Assembly: GCA_024529925.1 (NCBI GenBank)
Contig: JAFEUB010000912.1
Location: 724,501-788,500, forward strand
Reading direction: 5' to 3'
Source: Ophthalmolycus amberensis
Lineage: Eukaryota; Chordata; Actinopteri; Perciformes; Zoarcidae
Length of the DNA stretch: 64,000 nucleotides
Notes under the pieces: generated by a model
Database searches by the model: none
Seen by the model: the letters and a program-made list of their open reading frames with translations, nothing else
What the model was told of the DNA's origin: nothing
Made by a program: the position numbers and the translations under genes
Shown: positions 1 to 13,200 of the stretch, one piece after another
Layout: every line of letters starts with the position of its first letter
How positions within the stretch are numbered: the stretch's first letter is position 1

Positions 1-1004
1 CTTCGTATTCTGCTGGGTGGCTCAACTTCAGGTGGCGCTCTTTGCTCTTGTGATCACTGAAGATTATGTGGCACTCGATGCACTGCAGGGAGAGCTGAGA
101 TGCTGGAGGGAGTCAGGGCAGGAGGGGTAGAAAGTTTATATGTAACATACAGTTCATCCATATCCTTAGGATAAGGACAAGTACTCTTAAAAAGTATTAC
201 GTCCTGCAAAAAGAAAATACTGTGACCAATACTGTAATGTTCAGGCAGATTCCAATATAAGTATAAGAGTTTAATAAATATGAAAATGATATACCAGCCA
301 ATTGTTCTCATAGATGCATAATGCAAACAAAAGTTTTAATGAGAATCCTTTCAAATTGTTTACTTTCAGGCCACAATATATATATATTCAGCAGTGCACT
401 TGTAAGTGCTCGTGGACAAACATAACTGCATACCAATGTTTATGCAATAAGCTAATAATAATAATAACAAACATAACATAATAATAAACAAATACAAGTT
501 AAAATACTCACACGTGAGAGGCTTAAGCAGTGGTTTGGACATGTCCATCTTTAGAGGATCTACCATGGCCTTCTTGGAAGGAACGTATTTCCTACCATCA
601 CGTACACCTTTATCCGGTTTCTTTGCCTTTTTCCCATCGCACCCAGGATTTGCATTTGTGTCAGGTGTCGGTTCTGCAGGGACACTGAGCTTTGAAGCAG
701 AGTCCGTCTCCGTCCCCGCAGTGTGAACTGAGGGCTCTGTCAGTGGCCCTGCAGCAGGCTCCTTCTCCACTACGTGTGCGACTGCCATACTTGGTGCTTC
801 TGCTGGTTGCACCCCTGTCCCATTCTCCTGTGGGGCGTCTACTCTTTCGGTCACAGCAGTAGCAGCTGAAGTGTTCCCCTCTTCCTGTGCATCCGGTTGA
901 CCTGGTGCCGGCTGGGCTCCAGTCTCTGTGTCCAGTGGTTGCACTGTGGCGGCAGTAGTCACAGAGTCTGCTACGCCGCTGTTGGACTGGGTCGGACTCT
1001 GCAT
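1..1004 (-). CDS. C2H2 zinc-finger protein, 5' part (two exons seen, runs off the window)
   Basis: Exon 1 is 512-1004 (ATG at 1004; 493 nt, ending in phase 1). Its donor GTGAGTATT lies at 503-511. Exon 2 starts at 102 after a good acceptor (CTGACTCCCTCCAG on the minus strand) and continues past base 1. The splice restores one frame: exon 1 is a long acidic, Ser/Thr/Pro/Glu-rich stretch followed by a basic patch (KKAKKPDKG, then GRKYVPSKKAM), and exon 2 opens with a C2H2 finger, CIECHIIFSD...ERHLKLSH. The low-complexity N-terminus and basic patch suggest a nuclear protein, probably DNA- or RNA-binding. Only one finger is visible, so the family cannot be named. Reading on past the donor gives a hydrophobic run that is intron sequence, not a membrane segment. 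The phase-1 intron after a finger-free first exon is shared with the genes at 7.2 and 15.9 kb. Confidence 0.75.
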
Positions 1005-1590
1005 GGCTCTCTGCCTCTTGGCTTCTCAAATGCACTTGTTCATGTGTTTCTATGAAACCAGGTCACACACAGAAACACAGAATGGCTGTAAACCAACACA
1101 TACATGAACACAAGGTACCAAGGAAACAACCACTCAAACTGCTTTATATAAAAAAAGGGGTGTTTCACAATTTTGTATTTTTTAACGCAGTTAACAGCAT
1201 CTTTGTCATCTATGGCGGCAGCTGGGGGACTGGTGAATGAATGGGTTTAAAACATTTGAATTACAAAAGAAGACCGACGGATGGGGGGGCAGCCGTTAGA
1301 GGCTGATGTAGAACCCAAACTCAACACTTGAATTGGTATACATAGTGTATGAATAGAGTACTTCAACATGATAATATATTTGAACAAACGCTCCATAACG
1401 ACCACAGACACACGGATTATAGCAGCCCAGTTAGCTTAAAATTCACTGATTTGCGGTTAATATCGGCTAGCGATTGTTAGCATTCCCATCGCGTTACTAG
1501 CGCTCAAAGACGCTAAATATGCATTCACTTTAACTACGTCCCCGTTTTTACACCCTTATAGCCGTATGGATGCAGGAGGAAGCGGTTTTA

Positions 1591-1725
1591 AGGTTACCTC
1601 GGCTGTCTTGTCCACCACAAACATCTCCGCGTCGTTCCTCACAAAGCCAACACAGAGGCGCTGCAGACAACACGTGACGTCACGTCTGACAAGAGCCGCA
1701 AGGGAGTCATGGGAATTGTGGTTTC
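1591..1725 (-). promoter_or_regulatory. Promoter region of the leftmost zinc-finger gene (CRE, E-box, ZNF143-like site)
   Basis: A consensus CRE palindrome TGACGTCA lies at 1675-1682, overlapping an E-box CACGTG at 1671-1676. About 30 bases further upstream on the minus strand is ATGGGAATTGTGGT (1709-1722), which resembles the ZNF143/Staf element (ACTACAATTCCCA type). On the minus strand a plausible donor (GCCGAG|GTAACC) near 1594-1600 would end a noncoding first exon that splices to an acceptor near 1020-1050. There is no TATA box, as usual for housekeeping promoters. Words of the GTTAGC/GCTAGC type cluster nearby (1432-1500). Confidence 0.5.
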
Positions 1726-3495
1726 TCCCACAATCAGCCCCCCACTCATGTGCCGCTGTTTACTCTGCTAAAAGACTACAACACGGCGTGTTGTCGGTAT
1801 CAATTAGCACACTTAACCTATATTTACAATACGTTTAAAGATGAATAATTGTATTGCCACAGCCCAACTATTTATATCCTCAAACCCGTAGACACGGATT
1901 ATATTGAACAGGGTCTTTCGTGATATACATTTAACAGTATGTTGAAGCAATATATGTTTGCCTTCAGCTCTATAATTTTCAGTATGTTTAACAGTGCTAG
2001 CGAAGCGCAGCTTTAGTTTAAGCTTGATTTAAAAGGCTTAAAATCGAATTTGGTAAGAGTTGAGGTAATTTTATTTCTGTGTATATACAAAATATAGAGG
2101 TGTTGGTAAATCCTTTTTCATTCTATGGTCCACAAATTCTCCCTCACTTGAGTCTCAGCCATTGTCTAATGAAATTTTCATGTAGAACTGAAAAACAGAA
2201 CTAGTCAATGAAGGCAAACTATAACACGGTGCTGTACATCACCAGATACCAGGAACCAGCAATGCAACTACTACTACTTATTGAGCAAATTAAATAACAC
2301 CCTTATAGCACAATGCTGGGAGTATCGTGCTTATGACTCAATTGAATAAGGCTGAATAAAGTTTACAGTACTGCATCTCCTGGCAAAAGCACAAAGTGAA
2401 AACAGCCAGTTGGTGGTGCTAGTTGCAGCATGTGATGCAGGGTCTTCTTCTATTGCAGTCCCTGGAAACCTCTATAAACAAATAACAAAAAAGTCCATGA
2501 GCACAGTATTCTGCACCATTATTGCTACCACAGTTCATATCTATTCTTTTTTTAATCAACATTTCCATATTTAATGAAATACTGTATTGCTTAATTAAAT
2601 ATGATTAATACCTTTCTCTGTTTAGTCCTCTAGTTTTAATAGTTGTATTTTTTTTAACCTTTATAAATATGTGCTGTGTTTCCTACACAGATATGTGCAG
2701 TATTCATATCCCATGTATTACATTTAGTATTGTAGAAGCTACATTAGAATTAGAAATTGCTCCGTATGGCCAGCTGATCAACTATGCATAAGCTCGTGGT
2801 GGTAGGATTTAGAATTAATGGGACTGTGTAGAAGTCTCTTGAGCTCCATTAGATCTCAGTGCATTAATAAGTCAGCCATTACTTACAGTAAAAACTCCAT
2901 TAGAACTTTAAACTGTTGATTGTGGCAGAGTGATCCAACCATAACGTATAGCAATGATTTGTATATGTAGCTATTAAATGCACAGAGGAGTATGAGCACT
3001 TTGAAATATCTTAGTTCTTACCATATTTTAAACATGCTTCAGCCCACTTTCATAACATGCAAGATTTTGTCTGTTTCAATACATTTTTGGCACTTTTGGA
3101 AAGGTTGTTTTAGATATAATGTATTCATTTTTGGCACTTTTGGAAAGGTTATTCTATGGATGCTATACAGATTCCAGAAGTTATTTGTATATTGCTTTCA
3201 AAAATAACTAAAACAAACCATAAAACATTTAACAAAATACTACTTTTATGAGTATTTCAATAAACTCATAGCATAAATTACGTTGGTAATACATGCTGGA
3301 AAAATGCGGTGCTCAAGAGCATTCTGAATTTAAACTATCTGCTCAAAATATTCCAGTCCAAGCGCACATTTTTCTTCAACATATGTCCCTTCAGTTTAAA
3401 CAGTAATGATGTTAACAGTCCACATTGTGTAAAACACATTATTTCCCCCATGTACATAAAGACAAACACTAACGTTTTTTTTTAATGCATTCAAT
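1726..3495. other. Intergenic, AT-rich, no gene seen
   Basis: I see no supported coding exon. A 25-base direct repeat containing TTTTGGCACTTTTGGAAAGG occurs twice, at about 3081-3106 and 3126-3151. A TTTATT at 3496-3501 (AATAAA on the minus strand) may be the poly(A) signal of the gene at 3915-5295. Confidence 0.5.
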
Positions 3496-3914
3496 TTTAT
3501 TTGGTTATACAAGTAGAAAATGTGAAAGTGAAGCTAAGCTACCTCCCTCTGAGTTTCTTTCCCCTCATGACGATGTTTCACATCACCTAGTTGATGACGT
3601 TTCTACATCACAAATATACATTTAATACCTGTAGTTTAATCTCATAGCATGAACTGTTGTACTCTGATGTAGATACTCATTATATATCTCCCCTGGACTA
3701 TTATACTTAATGTAGTGGAACAGCGGGTGAAAGTTTAAAAATTCTAAGCACACTAGATATAAAGAATTGTTTTTACAAATTCATCAGCAGTAATTATCTC
3801 TTGGTTTCTTAGCTCTAACGATGTCTTTTTAACAGTAAGAAATGGAAAAAATAAAATAAAGGTTAAGGTCAACAAAGGCACCAGTATGAGAAAAATAAAT
3901 GCGTCCGTGAGCCT

Positions 3915-5295
3915 TCAACCCTCAACATCATCCTGTCGCATCGGAAGCTCACCAGTAGCATGTTTTATATAATGCGAATGCAGCTCTGCCACTTCATCAA
4001 AGCCCATGTCGCATTCGACACACTCCCATTGCCAATACTTGCGCTCTCTCCACATGTTTGTTTCCTGTGGCTCCCTCTCGTCCAGCCCCTGGCCCGTCGG
4101 TGGCTGTACGGTTTCTGATTTAAACTCATCGGGCGGAACAGATCCGGCCGAGCCGGGTGGTTTTGAAATCTTTAAGTGATGCTCGGCCTCTTCCCAATCC
4201 GACACTTCGGGGTTTGCATGGTGCCCGAACACAAAATCCTCACACGGCTCTTCCGTTTCATTTTTCCCGACGCCTTCTTCCGTTCTTGGCAGCTCGTCCA
4301 TGCTTGTATCCGCAACTTGCTCCTCTTTGACACTAACGAGAAGTCTGGTCATTCTAATCTGTGGCCTCTTTAAAATATTTGCGTAATTCCTGGCCCCCAC
4401 AGGCCTCCCGCTGGACCTGACGTAAACTGTAAGATGCCTTTTTAGGTGTGAATTTAGATTTCCAGATTGGGAAAAGCGCTTCTCGCAGAATGTGCACGGG
4501 TAAGGCCTTGCTCCAGTGTGGCAGTTGTGGTGGACCCTGAGCTGTTTAGCTGTGCAGAATTTCTTGGGGCAAACATTGCACCCATATGTCCTCAGATCGT
4601 GACTCTGCATGTGTTTATCTAGCAGCGCTTCATCTTTGAAGCCTCTGGCACAACTTCCACACCAAAATGGTTTCCGTTGATGAAGGTCGATGTGAGCCAT
4701 CCACGTATTCACAGAAATGAAGTCTTTGTTACAGCGATCGCACCGGGGAGGTTTTGAATTAACTGACCTGTGAACTTTCAGGTGACCAAGTAGCCGTGCT
4801 CGCCTGATAAATGACAACCCACAGTCTGGACACTGATATTTGGTCAAATCCACAACACTGGACTCTTTTGATGGCTGTTTTTCATGCAGCCTTTGGTGTT
4901 TTCGGAATGAAACCATGTATGTATAAACCTTCCCACAGACTAAGCAAGCATGCATCTTCCCAGGTAGCTTGCTGGTCTCAGGCGTGGCACCTTCAACACC
5001 TTGTGCTAAGCCTGAGGGGTTTGTCTGCAATGAACGGCTCATGTCACACCCACGTGCATCACCACCCGGGCCCCCACCTGTGTTTTCTCCATCGTCTACT
5101 CTCCCAGAATCCAGTTCTGCTGCAGGACTCATGTTGTCCCCCGTCTGAGCCTCCTCCTCCTCCTCCTCCTCCTCCTCCTCTCCTCCTCTTCCCTCTCCTC
5201 CTCTTCCAGGGCATGCTGGTGCAGGTGAGTCTTGAAGACATCCCAGTGTGTAAACCTCAGTCCACAATCCTTACACGCAATGCTGTACTGGTCGA
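3915..5295 (-). CDS. Short C2H2 zinc-finger protein; frame broken in a GAG repeat
   Basis: The exon begins at 5295 after a strong acceptor (poly-T, then CTTTTCTAG). Its first frame encodes a clear C2H2 finger (CKDCGLRFTHWDVF...HLHQH) and then runs through a purine repeat at about 5150-5215 to a stop at 5131-5129. The rest of the protein is in another frame: an acidic poly-Glu run, AQTGDNMSPAAELDSG, then seven fingers. Six are clustered at roughly 4430-4960 and a last one (CVECDMGFDEV...HYIKH) sits next to the C-terminus. If translation starts at the first ATG of the second frame (5132) the product is 405 residues. The two frames differ by one base, so a one-base change in the GAG tract would join them; this may be an assembly error, an allele or a real lesion. 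No first exon was found between 5296 and 7243. Likely a nuclear DNA-binding protein related to its right-hand neighbours. Confidence 0.75.
5151..5217. repeat. (GAG/AGG)n purine microsatellite inside a coding exon
   Basis: On the plus strand this is a CCT/CTC triplet tract. On the coding strand it is GAG/AGG and encodes poly-Glu in one frame and poly-Arg in another. Two non-triplet irregularities (GAGAGGGAAGAG and GAGAGGAGG on the minus strand) occur just where the open frame changes. Confidence 0.8.
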
Positions 5296-7243
5296 CTAGA
5301 AAAGGAGAAAAAAAAAGACCAAATTAGAATTGGTACAGATAGTCATTTCATGGACAACAATTTGAACTTATACAAGTTATTATACAGTATATAAAATAAA
5401 CTAGCATGTATCTTCTGATTTTATGAATAAAACTATTTTTTTCTATGATGTTCGAGCTGAATTTTTGCAGATTCAGAAAGAGCCTGGTCGTTACTGGTAA
5501 AGTTACCAATGTTTCATTTTAGCAGGTAAAACTTACAAGACTGAGTTGGGTTTCTTCTCTTCGTTCACAGATGGTTGAGTCGGGTGTTAACTACTAAAAT
5601 CATTTCAATCTCAGAGCTCTGCGCATTAAATAATTATCTTTTAAGCCACTCAAAGAAGTAGGACATTTAAAATATTACAGCAGGAAACTTGAGATACTTT
5701 AGGATCAGAGGACAAATTAGTAGCCTAAGTCTTTAGAATTTAATTTGTATTCCCATTTTCAAATTCAATTATTAACTTTAAGACAGAATAAGTAAATAGC
5801 ATCATCGATTGGCTAATTTAATGTTGTTTTTTTTACTTTGGAGGTTTATAATGCATCAATTAACTCCAATTTAAAGACGGATATTTTGTCGTGATAAATG
5901 AACAAAACTAAAACTTCTCCATGAAGCCATTTTCAAAGTATTTCATGCAACATGGTCATAAGATGACTTTCTAATCAATCATTATATCTTTAAACGCAAT
6001 TCTGATGAAATCAATATTTATACTCCTCTGATCCTGCTAGTTTGCAAAGCTGCTTTTAAAGGGTCGTATAAACTAGATGCCCTGTTTTTGTTCCTGTTGT
6101 GATGGATTTTAAGAAGCCTTTTGTCACACCTTGGCCGGGGACTTCAGGGGGAAAACAAACCTTTTGGCCAATTCTGGGATTTGTTTACTATGTATTTTGA
6201 TTTGTTCCGTCCCTTCTCTAATAAACTAAACACGACTCGTCAATAACCCAATACACGCACAGTACATATTTTAGTACTAATAAGTCCACCACAAACATGC
6301 AGATCGACTAACTAGAGGTTAAATGAATCACACAACACAGTTATTACGCAGAAATTGATCAATTTATTTCACTTTGTTTTAGAAACAGCATGTTAAACGA
6401 GTAGTCAACGGGTATATTGGTCATCTCAGGGAAATAACAGCTTTTCATAAATTAAAATAGCAAAGTAACATCTCTCGTACAAGACAAATAAAGTAAACTA
6501 ACAACTATCCTATACGAACGAAAACACTATTTTAGTTAAAGTAATATTTTTTCACAACTTTGAAACATAACACTGAAAAGGAAAGAACATGGGAGCTTAT
6601 ACATCAATCAATGCTGAATGTAGTGTGTTACATACTATTTGATTGTTAAATTAGTTTTATGGTAGTAAATTCACATAAGCAGTGCACATGATTAAGTTTG
6701 ATATATTTTGTCTATCTGCCAAACCGTAGGCTTTGGCAGATAGCACAAGCACATGGCACAAGCTAAATTAGTATATATTCGCCATGCAGAATCGTTCATG
6801 GTCTTCAAAAACATTAAAATAAGTAGTGTGTCAGCAATGTTATTCATTTTGAGGACAAACATGGACATGCATAAATGTTTCCAAATGTTTTTTTTCGATA
6901 TATCTAGATATGAACTACCATAAATCGGCCAGTAACTCTCAGAGAGATTAATTCATGATGGGTCTATTCAAATCAAATAGTGTCTCTAAACTATCATTGT
7001 GACATTTCAACAGTAGTTTATGAATGGGGTTATTCTTAAACATTTCTACATTAATCCAGTGGAAAGGAAAATAAAAAATCTCAAACAATCCAGAAACAAC
7101 GAGGGAAAGCATGTTTCTACTCAACCTAAACACATTTCTAAAAAAGGAGTTTTGTAGCTCAACATATTTACGTAGTTTTGCAACCTCCAGAAGACCCCCC
7201 GCCCCCTCCAAAAAAAAAATACACAATCTACAGCGTCTTCACT
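5296..7243. other. Gap between two zinc-finger genes: 3' UTR of the right-hand gene and AT-rich DNA
   Basis: The right part is probably the 3' UTR of the gene ending at 7244; the first minus-strand AATAAA below it is at 6363-6368 (TTTATT on the plus strand). I searched for a first exon of the gene to the left. The best donor-like site (GTAAGT near 5524-5531 on the minus strand) is not preceded by an ATG-initiated frame of matching phase. There is no CpG-rich stretch and no GCTAAC/GTTAGC cluster. Confidence 0.5.
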
Positions 7244-10200
7244 TCAGTCCTTTTCCGGTTGTATGATCAGATATCCTCCTTGGGCATGTTCAATATAGTG
7301 CTGGTGCAAATCGGTTTCTTGACAAAAAGTAGTTCCACATTCAAGGCAAGTAAGGCCATCGGTATCTCCTGAGGAGACAGCACTCTGCCCATTGTCATCG
7401 CCGACACACTCCTGGTGGTGATCGATGAGGTCCTGTATCTCACTGAAGGTCCTGGGGCAGATGGAGCAGTGATACGAGTCATGGTTACAGTGCTGTCTTT
7501 CATGTTTTTGTAACGCAGTCGGTGACAGAAAGGCTTTGCCACAATGTTGGCACTTATGGCTACTTTGTGACGGGCTGTCTGAGTTAGGCGTGGAGGACGG
7601 AGAGGACGTCCTACTAGTGTCAGCAGAGGGGACGCCGGGTTTTAAAGGCTTTGAGGTCATGGCGGCGCTGAGCCTTAAGCGGACCTCGTTGGGGAGACGA
7701 CAGCGGACCTCGTCGTGCCAGGCGAGGTGCTGCTGCAGCTGGCTCTCCGTCCAAAAGCCGTGGCAGCACAGGGCGCAGCAATAAGGCCGGCTCTTTGCCT
7801 TTGTCTTGTGGGCCCCCAGTTGTCCCTCGGTTTGGAAAGCTTTGCCGCACTTATCGCACTTGAAGAGGCATTTGGGCGTGTGCTCCGACAGGCGGCTAAG
7901 AGGTTGGGAAAGCTCAGCTGTGCTTTCAGGATTCTGGATCTCCCGTTTAGACTCGCGCTTCATCTCCAGGCACACTTTCTTATGGTCGAGGAGGACGCCT
8001 GGAGAGCTGCACTGCTTCCCACAGTCGAGGCATGAGATACATTTCACAAATGGGGGGTCTGATCGGACTTTCTTCTTCCCTGTGCCAACAGGGGTGTTGT
8101 TCCCCGGCACTGTAGTGTTGCCTTCCGTCTGTGTAACCTCACCGCTCAAGGTAACGGACTCCGTTTTAATCCTCAAAAGAGCCTTGTTTTTACCTTTCGT
8201 CCTCTTCGAGTGGGCCTGCCATTTGTGGGCACGCAGACCTCTTGCTTTGGCAAAGGTCATAGAGCAGAGGGGGCACTGGTGGGCTCTCTGCTTCAGCGTC
8301 GACGACGTGGGCTCACTCCCATTAGAGCAGACATCCAGCTGTTCTGGGACTTGGTGATCTGCAGCGTTGATATGCTCGTTTACATAATGGGCAGCGAGAA
8401 GCGAACCTTGCTCAAAGGCTTGGTTACATTCTGGACATGATAACGCGCTCTCAACATTTATCTGTGAATCAGTGGGTGGCACAGTTTTGGATTGACACTG
8501 AGGATTAAATATCTGGTGACGTTGGAGAACAAGGCGGTTGAAAAACTGTTTGCCACATTTGTGGCACTGGAAAGGTCCGTCTTCTGTCTTGTGGCCGACG
8601 GATTTCAAATCATCATCTTTTAGCGTGGACAGCGGAAATTTCTTTTCTTTGTGCCATCTTTTGTGGGAGCCGAGGGCCGCGTTGGACATAAATCGACGGC
8701 CACATTCTGAGCAGTGAAATAGTCCGTTGCTCGGCTCTTCCCGTTTAGGTTTCTTAAGCATGGCCAGTTTCCCTTTTGCTACAGATTTGTGACCCTCAGC
8801 GTGAACTCTTTTATGAAAATTCAAAGCCCCGACCACTGAAAAGCTTCTGTCACACATTTTGCATTTGTATTTCAAATTGGTTGTGCTTGGGTTGTTTAAG
8901 TTGCCTTCATGCGTTTGAATTTCCATCTTCGGCTCCCCGCTGTCCATTTCATTCTTTACTTCAGTGTGTACTGCTATTTCATGTGTGACATTCAAGCTAT
9001 TTTTGTGCAATGTGAGCGTGTCGTTATTTTCTACGGGTCCTGCCTTACGGTCTCTTTTAATGCAAAGCTTTTGATGGGCCCTCAAAGAGGTCTTGTTGTT
9101 GAAATGTGCGAGGCACGTAGCACACTGCAGATCCTCCAGCGCGACGGCAGACCTCGGCGATGGCGGCGAGTGCCCGGTCTCGTACCCGTGGCTTTTCATG
9201 TGAAACTGAAGCGCTTTGGCCCGTGAGAACAGCTTCCCGCAGTCGGGACAGCTGTACGTGTTCTTCTTCAACTGCTCCACCTGATGCTGGAAAGACTTGA
9301 TGGGCGGCGGGAGCAACTGGTCGCTGTGCACGACCTGGTGTCTCAGGAGGCTCGAGAAAAGACGAAACGACCTGTCGCAGAGCTCACATTTGTGATCTCC
9401 GTTTTCGTGTTTTCGCATGTGCAGCGCCATGATGCCCTTGTGACGGAACTTTCTACCGCACACGGGACACGGGACCTTGAAGCGTGGGCGTCTATTAACG
9501 GAGTGCAAAGATCCCGCGGCACCTTTGCTGAGCCTCAAATCTGTACACGGAGTCGGACTTTGCTTGTGGTGAGAGTAAGCTCCGAGAGACCAGAAACCCT
9601 TCCCACACTGCTCGCAATGATAAATCTTTGGGCCTAGAAGGGTTTTCTTTGGATTGTATTCTTTCTTAATGACAGAAATATTCTCCTTTTTCTGTGCGGA
9701 GCAGTTTCTCATATGGTTAAACAAGCTAGCTGCGTGCGAATAAGACATCATGCAATCTGGGCACTGGAATTGTTTTCTTTTGGGGTGATGCAGCTGATGG
9801 GAGACTAAAGCAGACAACCGTGTGAAGCGCTTACCGCACTCATTACACGCCAGATTTTTCTTCTCTAATCCCTCTGCCTCATCACTTGTGTTTTGAGTCT
9901 TGTGCTGTTGAATGTGACTGCAGTGTGCCGCGTAGCTACTGGCCTCGTGGCCACATGTGTCGCACGTGTGAACTGCCACCGACTGACCTCGAGTCTGCTG
10001 TTTTGTCTTACGAACGCCATGCCACATTCTGTGAACGCGCAGCGATGAAGCGCTAGAAAACCAGCGGTGACACTCCGGACAATCAAATCTCTCCTCCGCC
10101 GTTTCGTTCTCGGCTTCGCTCGCCATCAGAGCGCACTGCCCGTCGGTTTGCTCAAAGTCAATTTCCACAATTTTCAAATCCATCTTTGCTTTTGAAACGA

Positions 10201-13200
10201 GACGACTGGTGGAAAACCCAGCGTCGCCGTCGTCTCTTACTTCCTGATCCGATTCACACAGCAGCTCCAGATCAGGATTCAGGTCTTGGACGGGCTCATC
10301 CTCAGATTCGCTTGCACTGATCACCTGCACATTGAAGTCCCCGGGGTCATAACTGTCCACGTCTTCATCAGTCACATTTACATACGTGTCTTCTTCTTCG
10401 GCCATACTGGTAGAAAGCACATTCTCTGATTCCACCGTGTCCGGCTCAGCCTCTTTTCTCACGCTTTCCAACATCTCCCGTTGAGGTAGCAGAGAGCTCT
10501 GCGTCTGAGCCTCCTTCTCCGTTTCTCTGAAAACATCCGTGTGATGAAGCTGATGGGAGTGAAGCGCCGAGGCCCTGGAGAACTTCAGCCCGCAATCTTT
10601 ACATTCAAACGCCTTCTTCTGCAGCTGACACACTTGATGAAGAAACGACTTGGCCGCGGTCTCGTCGCTGTGCGCCATGCGCTGATGCCTGAAGTAGAAC
10701 GTCTGAGTCCTAAACACTTTTCCACATTCCTCACACGGGAACCTGTTTGCAGGATCATTTGAGGGATTAGTGTGCCACCGCTGATGGTTGAAGAGGGCAA
10801 TGTGGCCGCTGAAAGACTTTTTACACTCGCTACAGTAAAACTCACTGCAGCTTTTCTTTGGTTTGTCTTTCATCTCTTCTGGAGAGCATTGACTGTTGCG
10901 GCTAAATCGTTGATGCGTTTTAAGGCGCATCAGAGCGGTAAAAGCTTTACCACACAAACACTTGAAAGTCTTTTCAGGAGTATCGACCGTCTGGTTTTCG
11001 CTGGGCTTAGCGTCACCACTTGACTCCTCCGTGTGGAAACTTTTGTTTCGCGACTTAACCAACTTTTCCTCATGACAACGACGGTGTGCATCAAGAGCTG
11101 AAGCACGAGAATAATTCCGCCCGCAGGACTCGCATTGGAACGACTTCTTTTTCAAATGTTCGAGGTCATGAAAAACGGATTTTGAGGCTGGTCTGTGGGA
11201 GCGCTGATGGTTGAGGAAGTGTCCAAACACACCGTAACATTTCCCACAGTCTGGACATTCATAGGTGCGTTGCTTTGTTATCCCGGAATTTAATTGAAGG
11301 CTAGGCTCCCTTTGAGAGGTTTGACCGTGGTTCTTCTCCATATGCGACAAAAATTCACTCGGTTCAACAAACGATAGTGAACACAGAGTGCAGAAATTAT
11401 TTGGTTCATTGTCCTTTTCCGCATCGTGTAAACCATCCGATTGGTTGTCTAAATACGTGCTTTCTTGTGGGTGCTGATGCCGATGCTCCAAGTATGCTGC
11501 CTCCTCCCTGAAGCCTTCTCCACAAGCACGACAGCAGAAAACCCCTAAAAATAGAAAGGGGAAAATAGGAGGTCAAAGCCACTCCTGCTTCCAGAGAACG
11601 AAAAGACAGAAAAGAAAATAAGAAAATCACAAAAACACAGGTGCAAATCATATCTTTATTTTAAAAGGTGATTAGAGTTTACAATATAATCAAGAAGAGA
11701 AAATGTTGTTCTGGATATATAACATCCATAAAATACGTATTGTATTACAGAGGGGCTAATAGATACAGCGCTTTAGCCAAATGACGTCTGTGAAGTTTAT
11801 TACTCGTTATTTGATAGGATTGCATTCTTAAAAAGTAAAATGTTACCAAAGCCTCACATTGGAATACATTGTGCTTCACCAGAGGGCTGTGAAAGAAAAA
11901 CATTAAGTTTCTTCACTGCAGACCTGATGCTACTTTCACAATCAAATCTCATGGCCTACACCAGCCCTACTTACAGAATTATTGAAAAATGAATAGTGAT
12001 GAACCGCAGATCTAGGTTGAACCTTGTCTGGGATCACACCACTGAAGTAGGAGAGGACGCAGCAACATTCAACATATTGTGCCACTGCCTTCAAGTGGCA
12101 TTTGACAGTCACATCTTAGACAGAGAACACAATATGCAGTTAAAGTAGTGAGAGCACTGTTGTCTGTTGCCCAACAACAAAAATAGACCCCACAAAACTA
12201 TTAGTTATTATTATTGGTCTCTTTTCAAAAACAGGAAATACTTTTTTTTGTTTTTGCATTGCCATGCAATGAAAAAATGACCCCCCCCCCCCCCCCCGGC
12301 TTCATTATTGTTTAGAATGCCAGTGTGCAACAATCAGAATACTATGGTTTGTTAATTTCTCAAACATCTGTGGGTTGTCCATGTACACTATTCCCACAGA
12401 GAGTTTATAAGACTCAGGGTTAACACAACCACATTTGGAAGCTTTATGCACAATCAAGACTCAGTGTCGTTGACCCCGGCTTAATCTCATCAAAACATCA
12501 TATGAGAGTATTTAGGTAATGTTGGCCGGCCAGGAGTTATACAACCGCGTCTTACAACGAACAGACAAATACTTCAGTTACCACTGTTCATCATTTGAAA
12601 TAAAAAGAGTCTTAAATAAACACTATGGTGTTTATTGACACCATTTGTACCTTCCATTACCAGTCAACATGTGATCTAAAGGGCATGTTAATTTAGCATA
12701 CACAGGAACTGCCTGAATACAGTATAAGCTACATCAACAAGGAATTAAGAGTTTGTTTCTGCCAGTCATTGTAGGTAGCAGCTCATGAAGCTAAACTTAC
12801 AAATGAATTGTATTTGAATCAGAACCTCAAGGTGAACATTGTTGGGGAATGCATGAGCAGGATAGGTCAGAGTGAATGTGCATCCTCCTACATGTAGAGC
12901 ATACCCTCTATGACTGAACTACAGCATGTGTGGAGGTTACTAAATGTATAAGAAAGCCCCATGATGCAGTGCGTTACTGCCAACACGCCTCAAACCCACT
13001 ACAGGTTTGAGCATCAGCTTGGGCTGTTGCTGGGTTAATTCAATACACAGGACTCTGCATCCATGCACATGAAGTAGTCAAAAGGGCCAGGGGTGGATAA
13101 CTATGCAAGTTACTGCAACGCGTTATGCAGTTCCCGAAAAGAAACACATTTATTTAGCATTATATTGTCCTGTGCCTGCGGTGAAGTTGATGTAGGAGGT

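Noticed and set aside
366..511. Hydrophobic C-terminal extension of the leftmost protein that looks like a membrane segment
   Set aside because: It begins at a consensus donor (GTGAGTATT) and the next exon joins in frame to a zinc finger, so this is intron read-through.
4811..5299. Plus-strand frame with a long poly-Pro run
   Set aside because: It is the antisense of the GAG repeat and fingers of the minus-strand exon; no other support.
5521..5585. Possible first exon of the 3.9-kb ZNF gene ending in a GTAAGT donor on the minus strand
   Set aside because: In the phase needed for the join, a stop codon precedes it and no ATG is present.
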